The notes: generated by a model not told the origin, from the letters alone. Positions 9,381-19,707 are shown, counted from the first letter of the stretch. The stretch: DNA of 41,063 nt from JABHGY01 sp964525185 (GCA_964525185.1 CAZGFQ010000020.1:1-41063), one strand, 5' to 3'. Made by a program: numbers and translations.

Positions 9381-10523
9381 TTATGCCTTCCTTAACGCTT
9401 GTTCTAAATCTGAAATAATATCTGTTACATTTTCAATTCCAACAGATAGGCGAACCAATCCATCAGAAAATCCACGGGCAATACGCTCTTCTTTGGGTAC
9501 ATCTACATGTGTCATTGTTGCTGGATGCGTTATCATGGATTCAACAGCTCCAAGACTTTCTGCAAGTAAACATAATTCTACATGATTCATTAATGCTTTC
9601 CCTGATTCTAAGCCACCCTTAAGTTCAAAAGAAATCATTCCAGAAAAACCTGACATTTGTTCCTTTGCTATATGATGCATTGTGTGAGATTCTAGCCCAG
9701 GATATATAACTCGTTTTACCTTTGGATGCGATTCAAGATATGTGGCAATCTCAAGCCCATTTTCATTATGTTTATTCATTCTTAAATCCAGAGTTTTTAA
9801 CCCAAGGAGTGTGAGCCAACAGTCAAATGGGCCTGGAACAGCACCAACCGTTTTTTGAATAAATTTTAATGAATCAAATAAATCTTCCCTGTTTGTAATA
9901 ACCGCTCCACCTATAAGTTGATTGTGGCCGCTTAAATATTTCGTTGTACTATGCATGACCAAATCTGCACCAAAGTCTAACGGTCGTAAAAATACCGGTG
10001 TAGCAAAAGTGGAATCCACTCCAAATAGAATATTATGAGACTTTGCAATTTTACCAACAGCTTCCAAATCTGTGATTTTTAAAAGTGGATTTGTGGGCGT
10101 TTCAATCCAGATCATTTTTGTATTTGACTGAATGGCTGCTTCAATGTTGGCTGTATTTTGCGAATCCACATATGTGAATTCTAGATTATAGTTATTTAGG
10201 ATTTGGTTAAAATGACGAGATACACCTCCATAAACATCATCGGAACAAATAATATGATCTCCAGATTTCAACAATTTTAAGCAACTGTCCACGGTAGCCA
10301 TACCACTTGAAAAGGCAACACCAAATTTCCCACCTTCAATTAATGCTAAATATTCTTCCAATGTTTGTCTTGTAGGATTAGCAGATCGCGTATAATCAAA
10401 TCCTCTATCTTTTCCTACTTCCTCCAAGGCATAAGTAGCTGTTTGATAAATGGGTGGAATAATAGCCCCTGTTGTGGGGTCTGGCTGTACTTTTCCCCTA
10501 ACAATTAGTGTATCTCTCTTCAT
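9381..10523 (-). CDS. metB: cystathionine gamma-synthase/lyase family PLP enzyme
   Basis: A 380-aa Cys/Met-metabolism PLP enzyme. The Schiff-base lysine is Lys195 in HSTTKYLSGH, with YTRSANPT (45-52) and the FSSGMAT loop (71-77). The family includes cystathionine gamma-synthase (MetB), gamma-lyase and O-acylhomoserine sulfhydrylase. The length and placement between threonine genes and a metH-led operon favour MetB, which joins O-acylhomoserine and cysteine, but sequence alone does not exclude lyase activity. No homoserine acyltransferase (metA/metX) or metC is present in the window. It lies 19 bp after thrC. Confidence 0.85.
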   Translation of the reverse strand: MKRDTLIVRGKVQPDPTTGAIIPPIYQTATYALEEVGKDRGFDYTRSANPTRQTLEEYLALIEGGKFGVAFSSGMATVDSCLKLLKSGDHIICSDDVYGGVSRHFNQILNNYNLEFTYVDSQNTANIEAAIQSNTKMIWIETPTNPLLKITDLEAVGKIAKSHNILFGVDSTFATPVFLRPLDFGADLVMHSTTKYLSGHNQLIGGAVITNREDLFDSLKFIQKTVGAVPGPFDCWLTLLGLKTLDLRMNKHNENGLEIATYLESHPKVKRVIYPGLESHTMHHIAKEQMSGFSGMISFELKGGLESGKALMNHVELCLLAESLGAVESMITHPATMTHVDVPKEERIARGFSDGLVRLSVGIENVTDIISDLEQALRKA

Positions 10524-10542
10524 GATTGTTACCTCTTATTTC

Positions 10543-11835
10543 TTAAGCAGTGAGTAAAAATTCTTTAAGATCCGACATTCGATTTGACATTTCTATCTTA
10601 AGCATTTCTCTTCCCATAAAATGCTGTAATCGATTAGGGATATGAATTTTTTCTCCGATAGCGGGTTCAACGCTTTCAATAAATTTTGCTGGATGCGCTG
10701 TTGATAGTACAACGCCTGGAGCATCGCTCTTAAATTCTTTTTTGTATTCTAATAATCCAGCATATCCTACTGCTGTATGTGGATCTAAAATTATGTGATT
10801 ATTTGAAAAAGTTTTTGAAATTGAATCAATCGTTTCATCATCTGAATAAGTATAACCCACAATATCATTTCTTATTTTATTCAAATCATAATTATACAAT
10901 TTTTGGATTCGAGATAGGTTACTCGGGTCACCCACATCCATTGCATTTGAAATTGTATGAATAGATGACCTAGGTTCAAATTTTCCTGAATCTAAATACT
11001 TGGGCACAACATCATTTCTGTTAGTAGATGCAATAAATTTTTCTACCGGTAGTCCCATCTTTTTTGCTAACAAGCCTCCTGTTAGATTCCCAAAATTTCC
11101 AGATGGTACACTAATTATAATGGGTTCATCTTGAGATATTTGTTTATGTACCCAAAAGTAATACACACTTTGGGGAAGTAGGCGAGCAATATTTATGGAG
11201 TTAGCAGAACTTAAACTTTTTGATTCATTCAATTCTTTATCTTGAAATGCTGTTTTAACCATTAATTGACAATCATCAAAACTTCCATCAATCTCTAGAG
11301 CTGTTATATTGCCGCCAAGCGACGTTAATTGACTTTCCTGAATTGGTGATACGCGACCTTTTGGGTATAAAATAACAACACGAATACCCTCCACATTATG
11401 AAAACCGCTTGCAACAGCACTTCCTGTGTCACCCGATGTAGCCACAAGTACCGTTAATTCTTTGGAATTATTATTTAAAAAATATTCCATTGATCTTGCC
11501 ATAAAGCGGGCAGCGAAATCTTTGAATGCCAAAGTAGGCCCATGGAATAATTCTAAAATATAGTGGTCCTTTTTTATTTCATTTACAGGCACACTAAAAG
11601 AAAATGCTTTATGGCAAATATCTTCTAAAGAAGAATTTGAAATTTCCCCATCAACATAAGGGTGTAATATTTCAAATGCTAATTCAGGATATGATACATC
11701 TTTATATTTTACATTATTCCAAAGATTAGGAATATTTTCAGGGAGATACAGGCCACCGTCCGGCGCCAATCCCTGAAACAGGGCATCTCTGAACCCCACC
11801 AATCTTGAATTATTGTTTGTACTATAATATTGCAC
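10543..11835 (-). CDS. thrC: threonine synthase
   Basis: ThrC converts O-phosphohomoserine to threonine. The 430-aa protein has the ThrC N-terminal signature (YYSTNNNS, LAPDGGLYLPE) and the PLP-binding Lys105 in HGPTLAFKDFAAR. ATSGDTGSA forms the substrate/PLP loop. Length is normal for the bacterial form of about 430 aa. It starts 3 bp downstream of thrB and is followed by metB after 19 bp, so it is tightly co-transcribed. Confidence 0.96.
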   Translation of the reverse strand: MQYYSTNNNSRLVGFRDALFQGLAPDGGLYLPENIPNLWNNVKYKDVSYPELAFEILHPYVDGEISNSSLEDICHKAFSFSVPVNEIKKDHYILELFHGPTLAFKDFAARFMARSMEYFLNNNSKELTVLVATSGDTGSAVASGFHNVEGIRVVILYPKGRVSPIQESQLTSLGGNITALEIDGSFDDCQLMVKTAFQDKELNESKSLSSANSINIARLLPQSVYYFWVHKQISQDEPIIISVPSGNFGNLTGGLLAKKMGLPVEKFIASTNRNDVVPKYLDSGKFEPRSSIHTISNAMDVGDPSNLSRIQKLYNYDLNKIRNDIVGYTYSDDETIDSISKTFSNNHIILDPHTAVGYAGLLEYKKEFKSDAPGVVLSTAHPAKFIESVEPAIGEKIHIPNRLQHFMGREMLKIEMSNRMSDLKEFLLTA

Positions 11836-11838
11836 TTA

Positions 11839-12771
11839 TTATCCTAATATTTCTGGAGGTTTTGCATGGATAAGAGAACTATAAGCTTGACTTGACAATC
11901 CGGCCGTTTTGAATTCTCTAACCATAGCATCACCAATCATTTTTGCTTTTTCATATGAATCTGATAATGCAAACACCGATGGCCCTGAACCTGAAATACC
12001 ACACCCAATGGCACCAGTTTCTAGGGCAGCGCCCCTTACTTCTTCATAGCCGGGAATAAGTTTAGCTCTATGTGGTTCAGCAAAATGATCAACCATAGAT
12101 CGTCCCAATAAATCAAAGTCAGACTCATGAAGTCCTAAAGTAAATCCAGATAAATTACCTGCCTGTTCTACGGCATTATTCAGTGGAATCATTTCAGGTA
12201 GGATTTTTCGCGCTTCCATGGTATTGATTGTCATATCTGGCAATACAGCCGTGCTAAATAAATTTTCTGGCACAGGTAAATTCAAAATGTCTAACGGATC
12301 GTAACTCCGAACTAAAATAATGCCCCCAAAAAGAGCAGGAGCAATATTATCTGCATGAAACCCACCAGACGCAACAGCTTCTCCAGCCATACCGTGGATT
12401 AATAGTTCATCCAATGTCAATGGGTTGCCTAATAATTTATTCGCTCCAAATACGGCCGCTGCCGCACTTGCTGAACTTGAACCAATGCCACTTCCTGGCG
12501 GAATACCTTTTTCTATAAGAAGTTTGAATCCTTGGTTACTTTTTATTGCATCGAGTATTGAAAGAATTGCTTTACCGCCTGTATTTTTTTCAGGATCGCA
12601 CGATATAGAATCAGAGCCAAATCCGGACATTGTAATTTCAACGCCTGGTGTCTCTTTCATCATTATAGTAATAATATCAGCAGGTTCAGAAATAGCATAT
12701 CCGATACAATCGAATCCACAAGATACATTGGCAACAGATGCATTGCCTTTAACTCGAATCGATTTGCTCAT
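11839..12771 (-). CDS. thrB: homoserine kinase (GHMP family)
   Basis: ThrB phosphorylates homoserine with ATP. The 310-aa GHMP kinase has the ATP-binding loop PPGSGIGSSSASAAA (91-105), the N-terminal VKGNASVANVSCGFD motif and the C-terminal GCGISGSGPSVFAL motif. The start codon overlaps the asd stop by 4 bp, indicating translational coupling. It sits at the branch point between threonine (thrC) and methionine (metB), both of which follow it in the operon. Confidence 0.96.
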   Translation of the reverse strand: MSKSIRVKGNASVANVSCGFDCIGYAISEPADIITIMMKETPGVEITMSGFGSDSISCDPEKNTGGKAILSILDAIKSNQGFKLLIEKGIPPGSGIGSSSASAAAAVFGANKLLGNPLTLDELLIHGMAGEAVASGGFHADNIAPALFGGIILVRSYDPLDILNLPVPENLFSTAVLPDMTINTMEARKILPEMIPLNNAVEQAGNLSGFTLGLHESDFDLLGRSMVDHFAEPHRAKLIPGYEEVRGAALETGAIGCGISGSGPSVFALSDSYEKAKMIGDAMVREFKTAGLSSQAYSSLIHAKPPEILG

Positions 12772-13868
12772 GATATATATCCCTTCTCTGCCAATAATTC
12801 AGCAACTAATATTGCACCGCCTGATGCCCCTCGAACCGTATTATGAGATAATCCAATAAATCTTATATCAAAAAATGTGTCTTCAGCAATTCGTCCCACA
12901 GTAACAGCCATTCCTTTTCCAGTATCTCGATCTAATTTTGGTTGAGGACGATCAATATCATCTATAACCAAAATGGGTGGGTTTGGTGCGGATGGTAAAT
13001 TCAATGATTGCGGCTCAGCTGTAAAGGATGATAAAATAGATTTAAATTCATCTAATGATGGTATTTTATCTGAAAAACCTAGATGCACAACGGCTGTATG
13101 CCCATCTATTACCGGAACGCGTGTACAAACCGCATTTACATTCAATTCTGCGGATTGAATAATACCTTCATCCGTAACTTTACCAAATATTTTTAACGGT
13201 TCTTTTTCAGTCTTTTCTTCTTCCCCGCCAATATACGGGACGACATTTTCTTTTAAATCTGAATTCGTTAATGCTTTATATCCGGCACCAGATAATGCTT
13301 GTAATGTGGTCACCTGTGCTCGATCCACTTTATAGCCAGCTTGTTTCAATGCTTCCAACACAACAATATAAGATTGGATAGAGCAATTGGGTTTTACTGC
13401 AACAAAACCAGAAGCGGGCAAATTGCGGTTTTTTTGTTGAATTGGAATTACATCTGAATGGCTTGCATTAATCTCAGGTATAATCATGGGCACATCCATT
13501 GTTTGACGGTTTGCGGAGCTTGTTGAAATAACCGCATACCCATGTTCGGCATACTCAAATTCAAAATCGCGTGTATCTTGTTTTCCATATAGGTCTAAAG
13601 CAGAAAACACACATGTTACATCATCGGTGATTGAATCAAAATCATGCACATTTCTAACGGGTAAATTGGAAACTGTTTCAGGGATTTCTGAATTCATATG
13701 CCATTTACCTTCTACAGCATCCTTGTATATTTTGCCAGATGATCGCTCAGAAGCAGCCACATCTACCACTTGAAACCATGGATGATTTTCTAATAATCGT
13801 AAACAATTTTGTCCTACCATTCCGGTGGCACCCAAAACACTGACTTTAATATTTTTTCCTACTGACAT
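12768..13868 (-). CDS. asd: aspartate-semialdehyde dehydrogenase, archaeal/fungal type
   Basis: Reduces beta-aspartyl phosphate to aspartate semialdehyde with NADPH. The 366-aa protein has the Rossmann motif GATGMVGQ (13-20), the catalytic cysteine Cys162 in KPNCSIQ, and the substrate segment VVPYIGGEEEK (209-219). The block TTLQALSGAGY (188-198) and the GGEEEK segment closely resemble yeast Hom2 and archaeal enzymes rather than the usual E. coli-type Asd. It overlaps thrA by 10 bp and thrB by 4 bp, so it is an integral operon member despite its atypical ancestry. Confidence 0.93.
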   Translation of the reverse strand: MSVGKNIKVSVLGATGMVGQNCLRLLENHPWFQVVDVAASERSSGKIYKDAVEGKWHMNSEIPETVSNLPVRNVHDFDSITDDVTCVFSALDLYGKQDTRDFEFEYAEHGYAVISTSSANRQTMDVPMIIPEINASHSDVIPIQQKNRNLPASGFVAVKPNCSIQSYIVVLEALKQAGYKVDRAQVTTLQALSGAGYKALTNSDLKENVVPYIGGEEEKTEKEPLKIFGKVTDEGIIQSAELNVNAVCTRVPVIDGHTAVVHLGFSDKIPSLDEFKSILSSFTAEPQSLNLPSAPNPPILVIDDIDRPQPKLDRDTGKGMAVTVGRIAEDTFFDIRFIGLSHNTVRGASGGAILVAELLAEKGYIS

Positions 13869-14440
13869 TTTAAAATATCTCCTAATACTCCTGCAGCTGT
13901 GACTTCCGCTCCGGCACCATGCCCTTTAATTATCATTGGGGTATCTTTATATCTTTTTGTTGTAAATACGATGAAATTTTCTCGTCCATTTTGATGATAA
14001 AATGGATTGTCTTCACTAATAGCTTTCAGTTCAACTACCGCTTTTTGCCCATCCCATGATGCAATATATCGCAATACTTTATTTTCATTTTTCGCAGCTG
14101 TATACGTTTTTAAAAATTGATCATCATAATGAGATAATTGATTCAGAAATTCTTCGATTGATAAAGCGGGGTCTAAATCATTCGGTATAAGATTATGTAT
14201 AGAAACATCATCTATGTCCAACTGCGCCCCTGTTTCTCTTGCGAGGATAAGAATTTTTCTTCCTACATCCATTCCATTTAAATCATCCCTTGGATCTGGT
14301 TCAGTATATCCACTTTCACGTGCACTTTTTACAAGTTCACTAAAGGGAATAGACCCATCGAACTGACTAAATAAATAACTCAAAGTTCCCGACATAATGC
14401 CTTCAATCTTTTTAACAGTATCACCTGTATTCAATAATGT
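13859..14440 (-). CDS. thrA: bifunctional aspartokinase/homoserine dehydrogenase, C-terminal part (after gap)
   Basis: The catalytic C-terminal part of the homoserine dehydrogenase module, about 193 codons from the gap edge to the stop. It reads into E. coli ThrA-like sequence (LLNTGDTVKK, GIMSGTLSYLF, then GYTEPDPRDDLNGMDV with the catalytic Asp/Lys region, and HGAGAEVTAAGV at the end). The frame is open right up to the Ns at 14440, so an apparent TTG start at 14434 is an artefact of the gap. Together with 14541-16119 this is one gene. It overlaps asd by 10 bp. Confidence 0.92.
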   Translation of the reverse strand, partial: TLLNTGDTVKKIEGIMSGTLSYLFSQFDGSIPFSELVKSARESGYTEPDPRDDLNGMDVGRKILILARETGAQLDIDDVSIHNLIPNDLDPALSIEEFLNQLSHYDDQFLKTYTAAKNENKVLRYIASWDGQKAVVELKAISEDNPFYHQNGRENFIVFTTKRYKDTPMIIKGHGAGAEVTAAGVLGDILKCQ

Positions 14441-14540
14441 NNNNNNNNNNNNNNNNNNNNNNNNNNNNNNNNNNNNNNNNNNNNNNNNNNNNNNNNNNNN
14501 NNNNNNNNNNNNNNNNNNNNNNNNNNNNNNNNNNNNNNNN
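14441..14540. other. assembly gap (100 N) inside thrA
   Basis: Exactly 100 Ns, the conventional placeholder for a gap of unknown size. Comparison with ThrA-type proteins as I recall them suggests about 64-65 missing codons, i.e. about 194 nt. The two flanking frames differ such that the true length must leave remainder 2 when divided by 3, which 194 satisfies. The missing part would hold the NAD-domain end and the conserved homoserine dehydrogenase lysine region. Confidence 0.97.
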
Positions 14541-16119
14541 CTGCAGCTGATATAAATACATCAAGATCTGCTTCATCTCCATTCGCAATATCATCTAAAT
14601 AATTACTTGGTTCAATTCCATTTTGCCTTAAAATCATTTTACGACTATTCATAATTCCGCAAATTTGTATGGATGGTTGATCTTGTATTAGTCGAATTAA
14701 ATCAGATCCAACTAAACCAATGCCAGCTATAAAAACATTTATTTTATCATGGTCTAAAAAAATATAATTATGCAAGGAGCGAATTGCTGATTTCACTTCA
14801 TCATTTTTTATAATAAAGGAAATATTTCTTTCGGATGATCCTTGAGCAATGGCAATTAAATTCACATTTTGGTCACCTAAAACACTAAATAATTTTCCTG
14901 AAATTCCTGGTGTATGGCGCATCCCTTCCCCAACAACGGCAATAAGAGATAAATCATGTTCTATTTTTATTGAATCAATAAACCTATTTTCGAGTTCAAA
15001 AGTAAATTCTTCCTTTAATAATGTTTCTGCTAAACCCACTTCTTTTGGTTGGATGGCAAAACAAATCGAGTGTTCACTAAAAACTTGAGATACGAGAATT
15101 ATATTAATTTTCTTTTTAGCTAATGCTTCGAATACACGGCCAATGACCCCATACCGCCCTACCATACCTGCACCTTGAAATCGTATGAGAGATATATTGT
15201 ATAAAGATGAAATACCAACCGCAAACTGATTATTCAATTCCCGATTTTGTGTTATAACTGTTCCTGAATTTTCTGGTTCAAACGTGTTTTTTATCCGAAT
15301 CGGAATGGATTTATATAAAGCTGGAATCATAGTGGGTGGGAAAATCACTTTAGCACCCGCATGAGCTAATTCCATCGCTTCTTCATACGTAATATGAGAA
15401 ATTGTTTTAGCATCGGAAACCACATTTGGATCTGCAGATAAAATCCCATTTACATCGGTCCATATTTCTACTTCTTCTACATTGAGTGCCGCCCCAAAAA
15501 TGGCAGCTGTATAATCTGAACCACTACGTCCAAATGTGGTGGTTTCACCCGATTCGGTTGCGCCAATAAACCCTGTAATAATTCGAGTTTTAGATTTATC
15601 TGTCCATTCATTCCGAATATTATTATACGACTCTTGATAGTGGACGAAAGCGTTGCCAAAATGGTCATCGGTTAAAATGACTTTTCTTGCGTCTAAGTAA
15701 TTCGTATTTAATCCACGCTCAATACACGCTTCATTAATAATGATTGCTGATAACTGTTCACCCACACTTAGAACAACATCTTTTAATTTGGGAGTCCTTT
15801 GTTTTTTTTCAGAAATAAGGTTTAATGCTTGTTGTAATTCATCTCCGATAGTTTGGATAGTTCTTTTTATGAAATCTAGATTTGTCGAAAGCTGTAGACT
15901 AATTACCATGTCCAAATGTCTATTAATCAGAGTGTTGAATGGTTTATTATAATCTAAACCACTTTCTGCAAGATTGATAAGATCTATCAATTGATCAGTT
16001 ATTCCACCAAAGGCAGAAACAACAACACCACATGGGTGCTCTTTACCAATAAGATGAACAACATGGTCTATTCTTTCTGATGTTTTTATGGATGATCCGC
16101 CAAATTTGAGAATTTTCAT
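14541..16119 (-). CDS. thrA: bifunctional aspartokinase/homoserine dehydrogenase, N-terminal part (before gap)
   Basis: Aspartokinase catalyses the first step of the aspartate family; the fused homoserine dehydrogenase catalyses the third. The 526 codons before the gap hold the kinase domain (KFGGSSI at 4-10, GFIGATESGETTTFGRSGSD) and two ACT-like regulatory segments (about 310-455, with VVGEGMRHTPGISGKLF). They end with the start of the NAD-binding domain (VFIAGIGLVGSDLI). With the C-terminal part the protein would be about 785 residues, near the ThrA norm of about 820. The start lies 30 bp after metH with a weak GGA upstream. ACT domains imply feedback by threonine or lysine on top of the operon's riboswitch. 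Confidence 0.93.
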
Positions 16120-16149
16120 ACGTTTTTTTCCAATACCAAAATAAGCAAT

Positions 16150-19100
16150 TTATCCTGTTTGTCCCACGCCAAAATAAAGTGATTCTGGGTGAGAAAAGTA
16201 CCATCCACTTACTGAAGCTGCTGGTAACATTGCTCCAGATTCGGTTAAAGAAATTCCAATCTTTTTTTCCACATCCAACAATGACCAAATTTTATCTTTT
16301 TCACCATGATCTGGACAAGCTGGATACCCCGGCGCTGGACGTATCCCCTGATATTGTTCCAAAATTATTTTTTCATTATTGAATGATTCATCAGGTGAAT
16401 ATCCCCAATATTCATTCCTAACTTTATAATGTAAATGTTCAGCAAATGCTTCTGCTAACCGATCAGCTAACGATTGGGCTAATATTGCATTATAGTCATC
16501 ATTTTGCGCTTTAAAATCAGAAACGAGCGATTCTAATCCATGCCCCGCTGTAACTGCAAAAACACCTAACCAATCTTTCTTACTTTCGGTTTCTGGGCAA
16601 ATGAAGTCAGATAAACATCGGTTGGGTCTATCTGCTCCTTTATCAAAAAGTTGTCTATGAAAAGAAAATGTTGTTTTATGATTTTGATGGTTTACTATAA
16701 CATCTTCATTCACAGACTCCGCCGGGAAGATCCCAAATAATCCTTTTGCCGTTAATTGCTTGTTTTGAATAATATTATCAAGCAAGGATTGGGCATCATT
16801 AAATAATTTATTTGCTTCAATACCTACTTTCTTATCACTTAAAATTCTCGGATATTTTCCTTTTAATTCCCACGTTGAGAAAAAAGGTGACCAATCAATA
16901 AATGGAACTAAATCATTCAGTGGGAAATCTTCAAAAATCTGAATTCCTTTATGTTTAGGTACAGATGGCTTAAATGATTTCCAATCAATCAAATATTTTC
17001 TTTTTCGGGCTTCTTCAATCGATAAAAGGTTTTTGCGTTGAGTGGAGTTTTTTTCTCTAATAGATTTATATTCATCTGAAATGGACTGAATAAATTTTTT
17101 CTTTTTATCTTTTGATAATAATATTTGTACAACTCCTACCGCTCTAGAGGCATCCTTTATATAAATAGCTGGGCCAGAATACTCTCCATCTATTTTAATT
17201 GAAGTATGCTTTTTACTGGTTGTTGCTCCGCCAATTAATAATGGAATATCCATTTTTTCTCTTTCCATTTCTGATGCCACATGAACCATTTCATCCAAAC
17301 TCGGCGTAATGAGTCCAGATAAGCCAATAATATTTGCATTTAATTTTTTTGCTTCTTTAAGTATTTGATTTGCAGGAATCATTACACCCAAATCATGGAT
17401 ACGGTATCCATTACATCCAAGGACAACACCAACAATATTTTTGCCTATATCATGAACATCCCCTTTGACCGTTGCCATAACTATTATTCCTTTTGCTTGG
17501 CTTCCAAATTTTTCTTGTTCAATATATGGTTCTAATATAGCGACTGCTTTTTTCATGACTCTTGCTGATTTAATGACTTGTGGTAAAAACATTTTCCCGT
17601 CGCCAAATAAATCACCCACAACAGACATTCCATCCATCAATGGACCTTCAATCACATCCAAAGGTTGATGTGCACTTTTTCTTGCTTCTTCTGTATCTAT
17701 ATCGATGAAATCAGTTATTCCTTCTACTAAAGCATGAATCAGTCTGTCTTTTACTGGTTTTTCTCTCCAAGATAAATCAATGCCACTTTTCTTTTTTGTT
17801 CCAACAACAGAATCTGCAATATCTAATAGACGATCAGTTGCGTCATGTCGTCTATTAAATAACACATCTTCAACTCTATTTCTAACTTTTTCATCTAAGT
17901 CAGAATAAATAGCTAATTGACCTGCATTTACAATACCCAAATCCATCCCTGCTTTAATAGCATGATATAAAAAGCAGGAATGCATTGCTTCACGAATTCC
18001 ATTATTACCACGAAAAGAAAAAGATAGATTACTAACACCGCCACTAATATGAACTCCTGGGAGCGTTTCCTTAATTGTTTTGGTTGCATTTATAAAATCA
18101 TTTGCATAGTTATTATGCTCTTCAATTCCAGTCGCAACTGCAAAAATATTTGGATCAAAAATAATATCTTCAGGCGGAAAACCAACTTTATTCACAAGTA
18201 ATCCATAAGCTCGTGTGCAAATATTCACTTTTGATTGATAAGAATCAGCTTGACCTTCTTCATCAAAAGCCATCACAATGACTGCTGCGCCATATTTTTT
18301 AATGAGTTTAGCGCGATCAATAAATAAATCTTCTCCATCTTTCAATGAAATTGAATTCACAATTCCTTTTCCTTGAAGATTTTTTAAACCAGTTTCTATT
18401 ACATTCCATTTAGATGAATCAATCATGACTGGAACTCGAGCAATATCAGGTTCAGAAGCAATCATGCGCAAGAATTTTCCCATTGCATTTTCCGAATCCA
18501 ACAACCCTTCATCCATATTAATATCAATAATTTGCGCTCCATTTTCGATTTGTTGCTTGGCAACCGATAATGCTTCTTCATATTCTTCAGTCAAAATGAG
18601 ACGTTTAAATTTTGCTGAACCCGCCACATTTGTTCTTTCACCCACGTTTACAAAATTACTATTAGGGAAAAAAGTAAAAGGTTCTAAGCCGCTTAATTGG
18701 GTATACTTTGGCTTTGTTGATATAATTCGAGGTGAAATATTTTTTACAACTTTTTTCATGGCAACAATATGTTCTGGGGATGTGCCACAACAACCACCAA
18801 CCATATTTACCATTCCTGACTCTGCAAATTCTTGAATAAATGCGGCCATCGATCCTGGTGTTTCATCATATCCGCCTAATTCATTTGGTAATCCTGCATT
18901 TGGGTAAACAAATGTTGGAATATCAGCTAATTGAGATAGTGCATCTAAATGGGGGCGAATTTCTTCTGCTCCTAACGCACAATTCAATCCAACTGCTACT
19001 AAATTTCCATGGCGAATAGATGACCAAAAAGCATCGACTGTTTGGCCCGATAACGTTCTTCCGCTTGCATCAACAATAGTTCCAGAAACCATTATAGGTG

Positions 19101-19707
19101 TAGAGATGCCTCTTTCTTCCAATATGGTATTTACTGCAAATAGAGCAGCTTTACAATTAAGTGTATCAAATACTGTTTCAATGAGAAGAATATCAACACC
19201 GCCATCCAATAGTCCATTTACCTGCTCACTATAGGCTTCAACTAATTCATCAAAAGTTACATTACGAAATTCTGGTTTATTAACATCTGGGCTAAGAGTA
19301 GCAGCCTTAGCTGTTGGCCCAATGGATCCACAAACAAATCGAGGAAAATTTGGTGTCTTTTTTGAATATTCAATTGCAATTTGTTTGGCGATTTTTGCAG
19401 ATGCAACATTTAATCGATAAACCCAATCTTCCATATCATAATCTGCCATACTAATGGCATTTGCATTAAAAGTATTCGTTTCAATGATATCTGCTCCAGC
19501 GGCTAGATATTTTCCATGAATTTCAGAAATAATGTGAGGTTGAGTAATAGATAATAAATCATTATTACCCTTTAATGGTTTAGGATAATTTTTAAATAAA
19601 TCACCTCGAAAATCTTTTTCATCAAGGCGGAACGATTGGATTTGGGTGCCCATAGCTCCATCCATTACTAAAATTCGCTCTTTTAATATTTCTTTAATAT
19701 TTTGCAT
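16150..19707 (-). CDS. metH: cobalamin-dependent methionine synthase
   Basis: MetH transfers the methyl of 5-methyl-THF via cobalamin to homocysteine. At 1185 aa it has all four modules: homocysteine-binding (zinc cysteines in GLNCALG and GGCCGTS), pterin-binding (FVNVGERTNVAGS), cobalamin cap and binding (DVHDIGKN, axial His near residue 751), and the SAM-binding reactivation domain (RPAPGYPACPDH, near the C-terminus). I chose the ATG at 19707 because MQNIKEILKERILVMDG matches the family N-terminus. A longer frame from TTG at 19740 would translate through the terminator hairpin. It is first in the 16-kb operon and directly follows a SAM-II riboswitch. No Shine-Dalgarno lies in the usual window because the terminator occupies it. 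Confidence 0.97.
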   Translation of the reverse strand: MQNIKEILKERILVMDGAMGTQIQSFRLDEKDFRGDLFKNYPKPLKGNNDLLSITQPHIISEIHGKYLAAGADIIETNTFNANAISMADYDMEDWVYRLNVASAKIAKQIAIEYSKKTPNFPRFVCGSIGPTAKAATLSPDVNKPEFRNVTFDELVEAYSEQVNGLLDGGVDILLIETVFDTLNCKAALFAVNTILEERGISTPIMVSGTIVDASGRTLSGQTVDAFWSSIRHGNLVAVGLNCALGAEEIRPHLDALSQLADIPTFVYPNAGLPNELGGYDETPGSMAAFIQEFAESGMVNMVGGCCGTSPEHIVAMKKVVKNISPRIISTKPKYTQLSGLEPFTFFPNSNFVNVGERTNVAGSAKFKRLILTEEYEEALSVAKQQIENGAQIIDINMDEGLLDSENAMGKFLRMIASEPDIARVPVMIDSSKWNVIETGLKNLQGKGIVNSISLKDGEDLFIDRAKLIKKYGAAVIVMAFDEEGQADSYQSKVNICTRAYGLLVNKVGFPPEDIIFDPNIFAVATGIEEHNNYANDFINATKTIKETLPGVHISGGVSNLSFSFRGNNGIREAMHSCFLYHAIKAGMDLGIVNAGQLAIYSDLDEKVRNRVEDVLFNRRHDATDRLLDIADSVVGTKKKSGIDLSWREKPVKDRLIHALVEGITDFIDIDTEEARKSAHQPLDVIEGPLMDGMSVVGDLFGDGKMFLPQVIKSARVMKKAVAILEPYIEQEKFGSQAKGIIVMATVKGDVHDIGKNIVGVVLGCNGYRIHDLGVMIPANQILKEAKKLNANIIGLSGLITPSLDEMVHVASEMEREKMDIPLLIGGATTSKKHTSIKIDGEYSGPAIYIKDASRAVGVVQILLSKDKKKKFIQSISDEYKSIREKNSTQRKNLLSIEEARKRKYLIDWKSFKPSVPKHKGIQIFEDFPLNDLVPFIDWSPFFSTWELKGKYPRILSDKKVGIEANKLFNDAQSLLDNIIQNKQLTAKGLFGIFPAESVNEDVIVNHQNHKTTFSFHRQLFDKGADRPNRCLSDFICPETESKKDWLGVFAVTAGHGLESLVSDFKAQNDDYNAILAQSLADRLAEAFAEHLHYKVRNEYWGYSPDESFNNEKIILEQYQGIRPAPGYPACPDHGEKDKIWSLLDVEKKIGISLTESGAMLPAASVSGWYFSHPESLYFGVGQTG

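Noticed and set aside
14431..14434. Independent homoserine dehydrogenase gene starting at 14434
   Set aside because: The frame stays open to the Ns and continues ThrA; the start is an artefact of the gap.
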